Shown here piece by piece: positions 5,661 to 13,294 of a stretch of DNA of 28,409 nt (position 1 is the first letter of the stretch; each line of letters starts with the position of its first letter). A program made the position numbers and the translations under genes. Where the stretch lies: the IMG/VR virus record IMGVR_UViG_3300031951_014982, positions 1 to 28,409 of that record; one strand, given 5' to 3'. The DNA is from a virus. Under the pieces are notes generated by a model that made no database searches, was not told the origin of the DNA, and was given only the letters and a program-made list of their open reading frames with translations.

Positions 5661-7196
5661 ATGGCCCGCCAGAAACGAAACCTCGAGGTCCGGGCGCACC
5701 GGTACGAGGGAGAGGTGATCCCAGGGCTGCCGGCCAACGGTCGGGCGGTCGTGGTCAGCAACAGTGAGCTGTCCACCCTGGAGTGTCCGCACAAGTGGTG
5801 GTTGTCCCGCGCCAACGGCCTCCGGCCAGAGCGGACGGCGATGGTGTTGTCCTGGGGGACCGGCCTGCACGCGGTCGTTGAGGACATCAACCGGTTCGCG
5901 ATGTACCACGACGGCCACGACTACCCGACGCAGGCGCTCGACACCTGCTGGCGGTGCGTGGGGACGGGTAGCGTCTCGGAGATCGTCGACCCACTCGGCA
6001 ACATCGCGCCTCGGCAGGAAACCTGCCCGCTGTGCAGCGGGGTCGGCTGGGGCGCGCTGCGTCGGGTCACCGAGGGCTGGCTGGCCGGCCTGGAGTCGGA
6101 GAACCCGTCGCACACCCGCGACGACGTCGACGACATGACCCTGCGTCTCCAGCGGGCGGTGCACGGCTACCTCGTGCGCTGGAACGGGCGGCCCGTGGAC
6201 ACGATGCGGGTGGTGGCCGTTGAGCGGCCTTTCGCGCGGGCCATCGTCGACCCCGCGACCGGCCGGCCCTACCGTCCGTCCATCGACGTCGCCCCGACGG
6301 ATGACGGGTGGGCGCTCGCCTCAACCCTCCCCGGCGTGGTCCATCAGGACGTGCAGCGCGTCCGCTGGCCGTGGTTCGCGCTGATCAAGCCGGACGCCGT
6401 CCTGGTCGAGCGGCGCGGGGGCGCGCTCTGGACCATCGACACGAAGTCGGCGGCCGACACCGGAAAGTTCGCCAAGCGGTTCGCGCTCGATCCGCAGCTC
6501 CCGCTCTACAGCTGGGTGCTGTCGGCGCACCTGTCGGCGCTCGGAGCCAGCCGGATCGGCGGGGTCGCCTACGACGTGGTGAGCTCCGCGCTCCAACGCG
6601 ATCCCGACGAACTGAAGCCGGAGATCCCGGCCGTCGCTGACATGAAGGCGATGGCGGCCGAGCGCGGGATCGACGTCAAGGGGCTGTTGAAGGACGATCT
6701 CGTTCGCGTCCTGGGGATCAACCCTAAACCGAAGCTATCCCTGAAGCGGGCGATCACCCCGACGTGGCGCTTCCGGGCGGCGATGGAGCGCCTCGGGATC
6801 TCCGGCATGGAGTACGAGGACCACCTGATGGACTTGGAGGCGACGGTAGACCGTCGGCTCTATCGCCGCGACTGGCACGTCTACTCGGACGAATCGATGG
6901 ACCGGGTGAAGGCCGAGACGTTCGCCCGGTGTCGGCGGTCCTACGAGATGCACAAGCGGGCGGTGTTGGTCCAGCAGGGCAACGCCGACCTGCACGTCGA
7001 GTTCCCGCGGACGCCGGTCTGCCTGTCGCCGGGCAAGTCGTGCGCGCTCGAGGCGGCCTGCACGATGGGTCAGGACGCGCCGGGGTTCCGCCGGGTGCCG
7101 GTGCTGGTGTGGCGCGAGACGGCTCCGGCCGTGTCGGCGGCTACAGCGGATCACGCTGACGACGTCGCCGACGATGGCGACGGGCTTGGCTGGTAG
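5661..7196 (+). CDS. PD-(D/E)XK nuclease of the Cas4/RecB-like type with iron-sulfur cysteines
   Basis: This 511-residue protein has the RecB-family nuclease signature: His70 in G-T-G-L-H, Asp245 in K-P-D-A-V, Asp260-x-Lys262 in the I-D-T-K-S motif, and Gln279 in D-P-Q-L-P-L-Y. Cys42 lies far upstream of a C-terminal trio (Cys454, Cys461, Cys467), the arrangement that holds a 4Fe-4S cluster in Cas4 and AddB-type enzymes. A further zinc-knuckle insertion has C-x-x-C at 96/99 and 122/125. It would resect DNA ends for recombination beside the helicase and the Sak4-like ATPase. The acidic C-terminal tail ends in Gly-Leu-Gly-Trp. A GGCTACA at 7136-7142 lies within its last codons, 65 nt before the next gene. 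Confidence 0.88.
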   Translation: MARQKRNLEVRAHRYEGEVIPGLPANGRAVVVSNSELSTLECPHKWWLSRANGLRPERTAMVLSWGTGLHAVVEDINRFAMYHDGHDYPTQALDTCWRCVGTGSVSEIVDPLGNIAPRQETCPLCSGVGWGALRRVTEGWLAGLESENPSHTRDDVDDMTLRLQRAVHGYLVRWNGRPVDTMRVVAVERPFARAIVDPATGRPYRPSIDVAPTDDGWALASTLPGVVHQDVQRVRWPWFALIKPDAVLVERRGGALWTIDTKSAADTGKFAKRFALDPQLPLYSWVLSAHLSALGASRIGGVAYDVVSSALQRDPDELKPEIPAVADMKAMAAERGIDVKGLLKDDLVRVLGINPKPKLSLKRAITPTWRFRAAMERLGISGMEYEDHLMDLEATVDRRLYRRDWHVYSDESMDRVKAETFARCRRSYEMHKRAVLVQQGNADLHVEFPRTPVCLSPGKSCALEAACTMGQDAPGFRRVPVLVWRETAPAVSAATADHADDVADDGDGLGW

Positions 7197-7207
7197 GAGA
7201 CACGCCG

Positions 7208-8335
7208 ATGAGCACCGAAGGAACCGAGAATCCGACCACCGCGACCGCGACCGCCGAACCGCAGAAGTCGGCGGGTGCCGTCCGTCGACGCCCCGCGACC
7301 GGAGCGACGACCGCGACGACGACCACGCCGGCGGGTGACGTCGAGAAGACCGACGCGCCGAAGGCCGACGCGACGAAGACCGACGCACCGAAGACGGAAA
7401 CCTCGCCGGGAGAGACGCCCGCCGACGAGCCGACCGCCGACACCGAAGCGGAGGATGACGACCTGTTCGCGGCCTTCGGCGCCCGGTCGGTGGCCGGTGG
7501 CGGCATCGACCGCACGAAGATCCGGCGCAAGCTGTTGATCCACGGCGAGAGCGGGGCCGGTAAGAGCCACCTGCTCGCGACCTGCGACGCGCGGCCGCTG
7601 ATCATCAGCCTGGAGCCTCAGGGCGTGGATACGCTGGCGGCGGCCAACCCCCGGGCGTTGATCGTCGACTGCGTGAAGCTGTCCAAGGAGGACGGCGCGA
7701 TGCAGGCGAAGATCAAGGCGAAGGGACAGCCGGTCACCCCGCTCGCGATCCTCCGGCACATGCTGGGCGAGCTCGTGAGCAACGCCCCGGCCTGGCACAA
7801 GAAGGGCGTGACCAGGGTCGGCTTCGATTCGCTCCACATCATCCAGCAGATGTTCGCCGCGGAGATCGTCTCCGAGACGAACAAGAGCCGGAAGGCGGAC
7901 GGCAAGGAGAGCCTGGACCAGCTCGCCAAGGACGGCTGGGGCGTCCTCGGCACGAAGATGCAGAACTTCTGCGACACGCTCCGCGCGCTCGACTTCGACG
8001 TGCTCGTGGTGGCGATCTCCAAGCAGAAGGAGACGGGGCCGAAGTACGCCGGCCTCCAGGGCGCGTTCTCCGACCAGGTCAACGGGTACTTCAACGCGGT
8101 CGGGTACATCTACAAGCAGCAGATCCCCGGAAAGACGCTGGACGAGGTCGAGCGCCTCGTGTGCTGGGACGCCGACAGCGAGAAGCTGGTGGTCAAGAGC
8201 CACGGCGGCCTGAAGGGGATCACGTCTCCGGACGCGGCCGAGTGGTTCACCGCCATGAGCACCGACGCCGAGATGGTCCTGAAGAACGCCCGGCTCCCGA
8301 AAGAGCTTCGCCGCAAGCCTGTCGCGGGCGCCTGA
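7208..8335 (+). CDS. Sak4-like RecA-fold ATPase (phage recombinase)
   Basis: This 375-residue protein has a P-loop GESGAGKS (113-120) and a Walker B-like V-G-F-D-S (204-208). The compact core without a helicase or protease domain matches phage AAA/RecA-fold ATPases of the Sak4 type, which anneal single strands together with SSB. Residues 1-85 are a disordered Thr/Ala/Pro linker with three tandem K-x-D-A-x units. The linker contains A-G-A-V-R-R-R-P (22-29), and the C-terminus is L-R-R-K-P-V-A-G-A, both copies of the shared basic peptide. The start ATG follows TAGGAGA, which includes the preceding stop. Position next to a nuclease and an SSB supports a recombination role. Confidence 0.82.
   Translation: MSTEGTENPTTATATAEPQKSAGAVRRRPATGATTATTTTPAGDVEKTDAPKADATKTDAPKTETSPGETPADEPTADTEAEDDDLFAAFGARSVAGGGIDRTKIRRKLLIHGESGAGKSHLLATCDARPLIISLEPQGVDTLAAANPRALIVDCVKLSKEDGAMQAKIKAKGQPVTPLAILRHMLGELVSNAPAWHKKGVTRVGFDSLHIIQQMFAAEIVSETNKSRKADGKESLDQLAKDGWGVLGTKMQNFCDTLRALDFDVLVVAISKQKETGPKYAGLQGAFSDQVNGYFNAVGYIYKQQIPGKTLDEVERLVCWDADSEKLVVKSHGGLKGITSPDAAEWFTAMSTDAEMVLKNARLPKELRRKPVAGA
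7346..7390 (+). repeat. Three tandem 15-bp units in the ATPase linker
   Basis: Three consecutive units encode K-T-D-A-P, K-A-D-A-T and K-T-D-A-P with only a few base differences. They lie in the disordered N-terminal linker of the Sak4-like protein and could vary in number by slippage. Confidence 0.75.
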
Positions 8336-8337
8336 GC

Positions 8338-8364
8338 GGCTACAGTCTCCCCGCCGGGGCGGAT
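8338..8364 (+). promoter_or_regulatory. Gene-start element GGCTACA with a nearby hairpin
   Basis: GGCTACA (8338-8344) is followed within 5 nt by CCCC-GCC-GGGG. It lies 76 nt before the preferred ATG at 8421, farther than other copies; an alternative ATG at 8388 lies 43 nt away but lacks a ribosome site. Confidence 0.45.
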
Positions 8365-8420
8365 GCGCCTCCTCCCCGGCCTAACCGATGGCGCGAAACA
8401 CCGAAGAAACCGAGGGCGAC

Positions 8421-9068
8421 ATGTCATTCATCGTGAATGCGGGTGAGCGTAAGAAGGAAGCCGAGGCGCATGGCTTCGACGTCGAGACGGGCGAGACGAC
8501 CCGCAAGGTCATGGACAACCTGCGGGCCAACTACACGGTGGCCGTCGTGGGTCTGAGCCGGCGGACGTCAGCCAAGGGCACCAACATGCTCGGGATCCGG
8601 TTCGTCTGCGTTGACGCGCGGGATCGCGTGTCGGGCGACGTGCTCAAGGACCAGATCGGGCGCGTCCTCGATCGCGAGTACGCGATCACGGAGTCGGCGA
8701 TCGGGTTCCTGTCCGATCTCATCGTCGCCTGCGGGTACGATGGGAACTACGACCCGATGGACAACGAGCGGCTCAACGACATCTTCGCCGGCGCGCCGAG
8801 CGGCCTCGTGCGGTTCCGGCTCAAGGAGCGGGAGTACACGAAGAAGGACGGGTCGAAGGGGAAGGCGTTCGAGCCGTCCACCTACTTCAAGTTTCCGACC
8901 GGCGTCGACACCCCGGACGGGGCCGACGAGTTGATCAACGTCGCGATCGACGACTTCAACAAGTACCTCGAAAACCTGGAGAAGAACCCGCGCCGGTCGG
9001 CTGGCGGTGGCGGCGCTTCGGGCGGTGGTGGTGGCTCGGTCGACGACAACTCGGACCTTCCCTTTTAG
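8421..9068 (+). CDS. Single-stranded DNA-binding protein (SSB-like, DLPF acidic tail)
   Basis: I favour ATG 8421 (GAGGG 5 nt upstream) over ATG 8388, which has no ribosome site. The 215-residue product has a beta-rich core (about residues 35-165) resembling phage OB-fold ssDNA-binding proteins. A Gly/Ser linker follows (194-206), and the acidic tip is D-D-N-S-D-L-P-F. That tip matches the protein-interaction tail of bacterial SSBs, which end in D-(I/L)-P-F and recruit helicases, nucleases and repair enzymes. It lies between the recombinase and the RuvC-like gene. The core fold is inferred from context and tail rather than from strong motifs. Confidence 0.8.
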   Translation: MSFIVNAGERKKEAEAHGFDVETGETTRKVMDNLRANYTVAVVGLSRRTSAKGTNMLGIRFVCVDARDRVSGDVLKDQIGRVLDREYAITESAIGFLSDLIVACGYDGNYDPMDNERLNDIFAGAPSGLVRFRLKEREYTKKDGSKGKAFEPSTYFKFPTGVDTPDGADELINVAIDDFNKYLENLEKNPRRSAGGGGASGGGGGSVDDNSDLPF

Positions 9069-9093
9069 TTCACGTCTGGCTTGGGGCGACCTG

Positions 9094-9810
9094 ATGCGAG
9101 TCCTCGGGATCGATCCCGGCCATGATGGGGCCGCCGCGCTGCTCGATGCAGCCGGCGGCCTCTCTGCGTTGTGGTCCTGGCGCCGCGTGCAGCGGAACGG
9201 CCTCACCGCGTACACGCTCGTGTGCGTGGCGCTGGTCGATGGGGAGTGGCGGACGTCCACCTGGACGGTGCCGACCCTGGGGCGCGTCGGGGCGAAGCTC
9301 GGCGAGTGGATGCCGGCCGAGGCGACGGTGATCGCGCACGAACTGCCCTTCGTCGGGAAGTCGGTATCGGCGGCGCTGTCGGTCGCGTTCTCCTCCGGCG
9401 AGGTGATCGGTCCCATCCGCGCGCTCGCCAGCTTCCGCGAGGTCGAGGGCGTGAAGCCCACCGAGTGGCGGTCGGCGCTGGGCGTCGCAGGCGGCAAGCG
9501 GGCCGACGCGAAGGCGCAGGCCGAGGTCATCGCCTGGACGGTCCCCGGCCTCTCCGACGCGCTCGCCGTGCTGGCCCAGGCCGGCGGCTACACGGCGGAC
9601 GAACCGCACGCGGCCGAAGCGGCTGGCGTCGCGCGGTGGAGGTGGCTGTGGCTCGGAAAAGAGCGACCGCGTCCGAAGCGGACATCGAAGCGGTCTACAA
9701 CGACTGGCGCCGTCGCCAGAAGGTCCCGGCCCTCTGTCGGCTCTCCGAAGAGCGGAAGAGGAAGATCGGGCAGGCCATCGGCTCTCGGGGACGGGTCGAC
9801 CTCGTCGTGA
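9094..9810 (+). CDS. RuvC-like Holliday junction resolvase
   Basis: The start is ATG 9094. Residues 1-18 hold the RNase H-fold opening motif G-I-D-P-G-H-D-G with Asp7. Further acidic residues sit where RuvC carries its metal ligands: Glu83 in A-H-E-L-P, and Asp169 and Glu175 in D-E-P-H-A-A-E-A-A. A basic patch around K-R-A-D-A-K lies at 135-140. Such enzymes resolve branched replication and recombination intermediates before packaging. After about residue 190 the sequence becomes a Lys/Arg/Ser-rich tail of poor quality and overlaps the next gene by 163 nt in another frame. The true end may therefore differ because of a frameshift or a sequence error, or the tail may be dispensable. Confidence 0.82.
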   Translation: MRVLGIDPGHDGAAALLDAAGGLSALWSWRRVQRNGLTAYTLVCVALVDGEWRTSTWTVPTLGRVGAKLGEWMPAEATVIAHELPFVGKSVSAALSVAFSSGEVIGPIRALASFREVEGVKPTEWRSALGVAGGKRADAKAQAEVIAWTVPGLSDALAVLAQAGGYTADEPHAAEAAGVARWRWLWLGKERPRPKRTSKRSTTTGAVARRSRPSVGSPKSGRGRSGRPSALGDGSTSS

Positions 9811-10178
9811 TGTTCGAGTGGGTGTGGTCGTCCGACGACGAGGGCGCCCGGTTCCTGCGAGGCGATCATCCCCGGTCCCGTCCCGAGGGCTGGCTTGATC
9901 TCGACAACCTGCTGGTCGCCAGCAAGCTCGACGCGCGCTGCGAGGCGGCGGCGCTCTGGTTCAGCCGAGAGCGGATCGCGCCGCTCCTGTCGGGCGGCTT
10001 CGACGCGGCCTGCGCAGCGCTGTCGTGGCCGGCCGACGACCTGATGCCGCTGTGGAGCCTTGCCGCGGCGAGCGAGCCCGCAGAGCGGTCCCTGGCCGAC
10101 GTCGTGGCGCGGCTCCGCGGCGCTCCGTTGAGCGGCATGGCGATCCGCCGGCGGCCCGTCGCGGGTGGTGAGGCTTGA
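9648..10178 (+). CDS. Possible phage replication organizer or helicase-loader protein
   Basis: The chosen GTG start has GGAGG 5 nt upstream, inside the end of the RuvC-like frame. The 176-residue product has a central segment with F-L-R-G, then G-W-L-D-L-D-N-L-L-V-A-S-K-L-D (about residues 69-95). This resembles the C-terminal region of phage replication organizers and DnaD-like loaders, in which a short Trp/Asp motif precedes the final helix. The N-terminus is basic and helical. Residues 162-171 read L-S-G-M-A-I-R-R-R-P, a strong copy of the shared basic peptide. Being directly coupled to the primase-helicase gene supports a loader role. The family match is from memory of motif style only. 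Confidence 0.6.
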   Translation: MARKRATASEADIEAVYNDWRRRQKVPALCRLSEERKRKIGQAIGSRGRVDLVVMFEWVWSSDDEGARFLRGDHPRSRPEGWLDLDNLLVASKLDARCEAAALWFSRERIAPLLSGGFDAACAALSWPADDLMPLWSLAAASEPAERSLADVVARLRGAPLSGMAIRRRPVAGGEA

Positions 10179-12307
10179 ACTGGATCGACGTGTTCAAGCG
10201 AGACAACTCGGCCGCCTCTGTCGCCGACCGGATCGGGATGTCCGGCCGGATGGGCGGGTCGTACACGCCGTGCCCCGCCTGTCGGGCGGACAAGCGGAGC
10301 GAAGGAGATCGCCGTGGGCCGGTCGGGCTGACGGGAGATCGGCGCGCCTGGACGTGCCACCGGTGCGGCGCCAAGGGTGACGGCCTGGACATGCTCGCCT
10401 ACAACCGGCTCGGTCGGGGCTGTTCGGGCCTGTCGTCCTCCGATTGGGACGCGCTGCGGGAAGCGGCCGTCGGCTTCGGGCTCCTGGAGGTCGACGCGGC
10501 CGCTCCCGACCGCAAGCCGGCGCACAATGTTCAGAGCGTAGGGTCGGCCATCCAGAGCATGATGGGCGGAGGTCGAAGGAAGATCGCGATGGGCGGCACC
10601 GCCAAGGCGGACCCCGCGACCTCGCCGGAGGAGGACGCCCCACCGTCCGGCGGGATGTTCGGCTGGGGTGAGGACGTCGCCGAGCGGTGCGAGCGCGCTC
10701 TGTGGGCGGACACCCCAGAGGCCGGCATCGCCCGCGACTACCTGATGAAGGTCAGGAAGCTGGCGGAGGCGTCGATCCGCGCCTTCGGGCTCGGCCTGTA
10801 CGTCGACGCCGACGGCCGGCCGGTCACCAACGCGCAGGGGCACGACGGCCGGCCCTGGCTGACGATCCCGTTGGTCGACGACCACGAGCGGTGCGTGAAC
10901 GTCCGATACCGGACGATCCCGGTGGTGGGGACGTGCGCGCACTGCTCCGACCCGCTCGGCTGCAAGAAGTGCAAGTCGTACCGAGTGACCAAGGGCCGGC
11001 CGCTCCCGCTGTTCGGCGTCGACAAGCTGCCGAACGACCTCGGCACCTGGATCATGATCACCGAGGGCGAACTGGACGTGGTGGCGCTCCACTCCTACGG
11101 CTTCACGGCCGGCGTCGTCTCCGGCTCGGCCGGGGCCGGCACCTGGGACGACAAGTGGCTGGACGCCCTGGAACCCTACGCCGGCTTCGTCGGGATGTAC
11201 GACGCGGACGACGCGGGAGAGAAGGGCTGGACGAGCCTCGTGGAGAAGCTCGGCCGGTACCGGTGCGCGCGCGCCGAGCTCCCCGAGAAGGACGCCAACG
11301 CCTGCCTCGTCGCGGACGTGAGCCGGCGGGTGATGGACCGGGTGATCGACGGGGCGAAGTCCAGCGTCGGCGTCGATTTGATGAAGGCCACCGAGTACGT
11401 CGACGAGCTGGAGATGCTGATCTCCAACCCGTCGAAGGTCCGCGGCCTCAGCACCGGGTCTCAGCTGCTCGACTCGGCTTGGGGCGGCGTCCGGCCGGGC
11501 GTGATCGTCGTGTCCGGCGAGAGCGGCCAGGGGAAGACGACGTGGGCGACCTGGCTGCTGGACACCCTCTCCCGGCGAGGTGTCCCGACCCTGCTGACCA
11601 GCTTCGAGCAGAGGCCGATCGGCACCGTCCAGAAGCTGTTGAGGCTCGAGCTCGGACGCAAGCACCCCGACAAGTGCGCCGCGCTCCAAGGCGACTTCAC
11701 CAAGCTCACCCCGGACGAGCGCCGGGAGATGATCGAGAAGATCGGCGAGCGGCCGCTCTACATCCTCAACCACTACGGGCACCTGACGCCGACGCAGACC
11801 ATCGAGTCGCTGAGGTACGCGGCCCGGCGGTACGGCGTCCGGGTGGCGATGGTCGACCATCTCGGCTTCCTCGTCGACCCCGACGCGCAGGACGAGCGGC
11901 GCGCCACCGACGCGGTGATCCGGGCCATGACCCTCACCGCCAAGGAGCTCGACATCACGATCTTCCTCATCGCCCACCCGAGCAACATCCCGCGGGAGAC
12001 GGTCCACGGGAAGCCCCGGCGGATCACCGCCCGCGACCTGAAGGGCTCGTCGGCCATCCGACAGGACGCCGACGACGTGATCATCATCGAAGCTCTCCCG
12101 CTGGAGAAGGAGAGCAAGGCCAACGCGCGGACGTGGCCGGCGACGGCCGTCCACTTCGATAAGGTCCGCTCTGAGTTCGGTACGTCAGGTGCAACCGTCG
12201 TCATGGCGTTTGACCCGGCGGCCACCCTGTACGCTGACTCCTGGGACGATACGCCGAGCGGACAGGACGGCAAGTTGTCTCCCCACTACACCAAGAATCC
12301 TGTCTGA
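10175..12307 (+). CDS. Primase-helicase (TOPRIM plus DnaB-like)
   Basis: The TTG start at 10175 overlaps the previous TGA (TTGA). The 710-residue protein has, in order, a zinc-binding primase domain (C-P-A-C at 33/36 and C-H-R-C at 61/64) and a TOPRIM domain with T-E-G-E-L-D (296-301) and Y-D-A-D-D-A-G (342-348). A RecA/DnaB-like helicase domain follows with Walker A GESGQGKT (448-455) and Walker B M-V-D-H (559-562). Extra Cys pairs at 254/257 and 263/266 lie just ahead of TOPRIM. This is the T7 gp4/Twinkle plan: it unwinds the fork and primes the lagging strand. No DNA polymerase is seen here, so it may work with one outside the window or with the host enzyme. Confidence 0.92.
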   Translation: MNWIDVFKRDNSAASVADRIGMSGRMGGSYTPCPACRADKRSEGDRRGPVGLTGDRRAWTCHRCGAKGDGLDMLAYNRLGRGCSGLSSSDWDALREAAVGFGLLEVDAAAPDRKPAHNVQSVGSAIQSMMGGGRRKIAMGGTAKADPATSPEEDAPPSGGMFGWGEDVAERCERALWADTPEAGIARDYLMKVRKLAEASIRAFGLGLYVDADGRPVTNAQGHDGRPWLTIPLVDDHERCVNVRYRTIPVVGTCAHCSDPLGCKKCKSYRVTKGRPLPLFGVDKLPNDLGTWIMITEGELDVVALHSYGFTAGVVSGSAGAGTWDDKWLDALEPYAGFVGMYDADDAGEKGWTSLVEKLGRYRCARAELPEKDANACLVADVSRRVMDRVIDGAKSSVGVDLMKATEYVDELEMLISNPSKVRGLSTGSQLLDSAWGGVRPGVIVVSGESGQGKTTWATWLLDTLSRRGVPTLLTSFEQRPIGTVQKLLRLELGRKHPDKCAALQGDFTKLTPDERREMIEKIGERPLYILNHYGHLTPTQTIESLRYAARRYGVRVAMVDHLGFLVDPDAQDERRATDAVIRAMTLTAKELDITIFLIAHPSNIPRETVHGKPRRITARDLKGSSAIRQDADDVIIIEALPLEKESKANARTWPATAVHFDKVRSEFGTSGATVVMAFDPAATLYADSWDDTPSGQDGKLSPHYTKNPV

Positions 12308-12322
12308 TCCCGAGGTGAACCC

Positions 12323-13252
12323 ATGAGTATCCCTGACTTCCGCGCCCTCGACGGTTCGACCGCCGACGGCAAGATCCAGAGCGTCGCCTTCAAATCGGAC
12401 GGCGGCACCGAAGAGACGTTGCTTTACACCGTGAAGATGGTGTTCCCGATCACCACGCCGGCCGACGCCGCCCGCCTCGCGCCCATCCTCCCCGGCGCGG
12501 TCCAGATCTTCGACCGCGTCCAGATGGCCAGCGAAGACGACGTGGAGAAGTTCGCGCAGGCCGTCCGCACGCCGAGCCTCAACGCCTGCCGGGTCGCGCT
12601 GACCACCACCAACGGCGCGGACGAGATCATCGCGGGCGCCGCGCAGATCAAGTCGATCTCGCTCCGTGCCTCCCGCAAGGAGGTCGCGGCCGTCGTTGAC
12701 GTCGAGTGGGGCGGCCAGACGGCTCAACGCGCGGCCGATCTCGCTCGCAACCACCGGAAGGTGGTGTCGTTCAGCTTCGGGATGGCGCAGGGCGTCCTCC
12801 CGTTCCCGCGCGCCGTTGCCGAGGACCACGAGCAGGTGGCCTACGACATCGGCGACGTCGTGTGCGCGAAGGCGACGTTCGGAGAGTTCTGGGGCCGGCT
12901 GGTCGACAGCGTCGGCACCGACGGCAAGGTGACCGACATCATCGTCGAGGACCTCGACGGCCGGTCCTTCGAGGTGAAGCCCTTCGACCTCGTCAGCGCG
13001 ATGCCGGTCCAGCCGGCCGACAAGGCGCCGACGTCGGCGGGCATCAAGGCCTACATCAAGCAGTGCCGCTCTCACGACATCACGCCTTCGTGGAAGTGGC
13101 TGGTGCTCGGCCTCGCGGACGCGAACGAGTCCCCCGAGCAGGACGGGGCCGGCAACGCGGTAGAGCAGATCACCGACGCGGTCGTGCAGGCCGCCATCGC
13201 GCTGCAGCTCGAGGAGAGCGCCGGCGAGGCCGAGACGGGCACCGACGGTTGA
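12323..13252 (+). CDS. Unknown protein embedded in the replication block, 309 residues
   Basis: The start ATG follows GAGGTG at good spacing. The protein is soluble and mixed alpha/beta, without Cys pairs, a P-loop or membrane segments. Residues about 30-125 contain regular strand/helix alternation, and 150-235 hold a strand-rich part with V-E-D-L-D-G-R-S-F. The tail from about 285 is Glu/Gly-rich and disordered. I do not recognise a family. Its place between the primase-helicase and the DinG-like helicase suggests a replication or repair accessory such as a clamp-like, ssDNA-binding or nuclease-partner protein, but nothing in the sequence proves this. Confidence 0.75.
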   Translation: MSIPDFRALDGSTADGKIQSVAFKSDGGTEETLLYTVKMVFPITTPADAARLAPILPGAVQIFDRVQMASEDDVEKFAQAVRTPSLNACRVALTTTNGADEIIAGAAQIKSISLRASRKEVAAVVDVEWGGQTAQRAADLARNHRKVVSFSFGMAQGVLPFPRAVAEDHEQVAYDIGDVVCAKATFGEFWGRLVDSVGTDGKVTDIIVEDLDGRSFEVKPFDLVSAMPVQPADKAPTSAGIKAYIKQCRSHDITPSWKWLVLGLADANESPEQDGAGNAVEQITDAVVQAAIALQLEESAGEAETGTDG

Positions 13253-13263
13253 TCCTCGCCGGC

Positions 13264-13287
13264 GGCTACACCCTCGCCTGAGGAGGT
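13264..13287 (+). promoter_or_regulatory. Gene-start module GGCTACA plus Shine-Dalgarno hairpin
   Basis: GGCTACA at 13264-13270 is followed by CCTC-GCCT-GAGG and then AGGAGGT. The ATG is at 13295, 24 nt after the element. Confidence 0.6.
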
Positions 13288-13294
13288 AGCCGCC

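Noticed and set aside
3380-5890. An 836-codon minus-strand open frame.
   Set aside because: Antisense to the small genes and the SF2 helicase, which are clearly coding on the plus strand; composition typical of an antisense shadow.
9866-12154. A 762-codon minus-strand open frame.
   Set aside because: Antisense to the primase-helicase; low-complexity composition and no ribosome site or motif.
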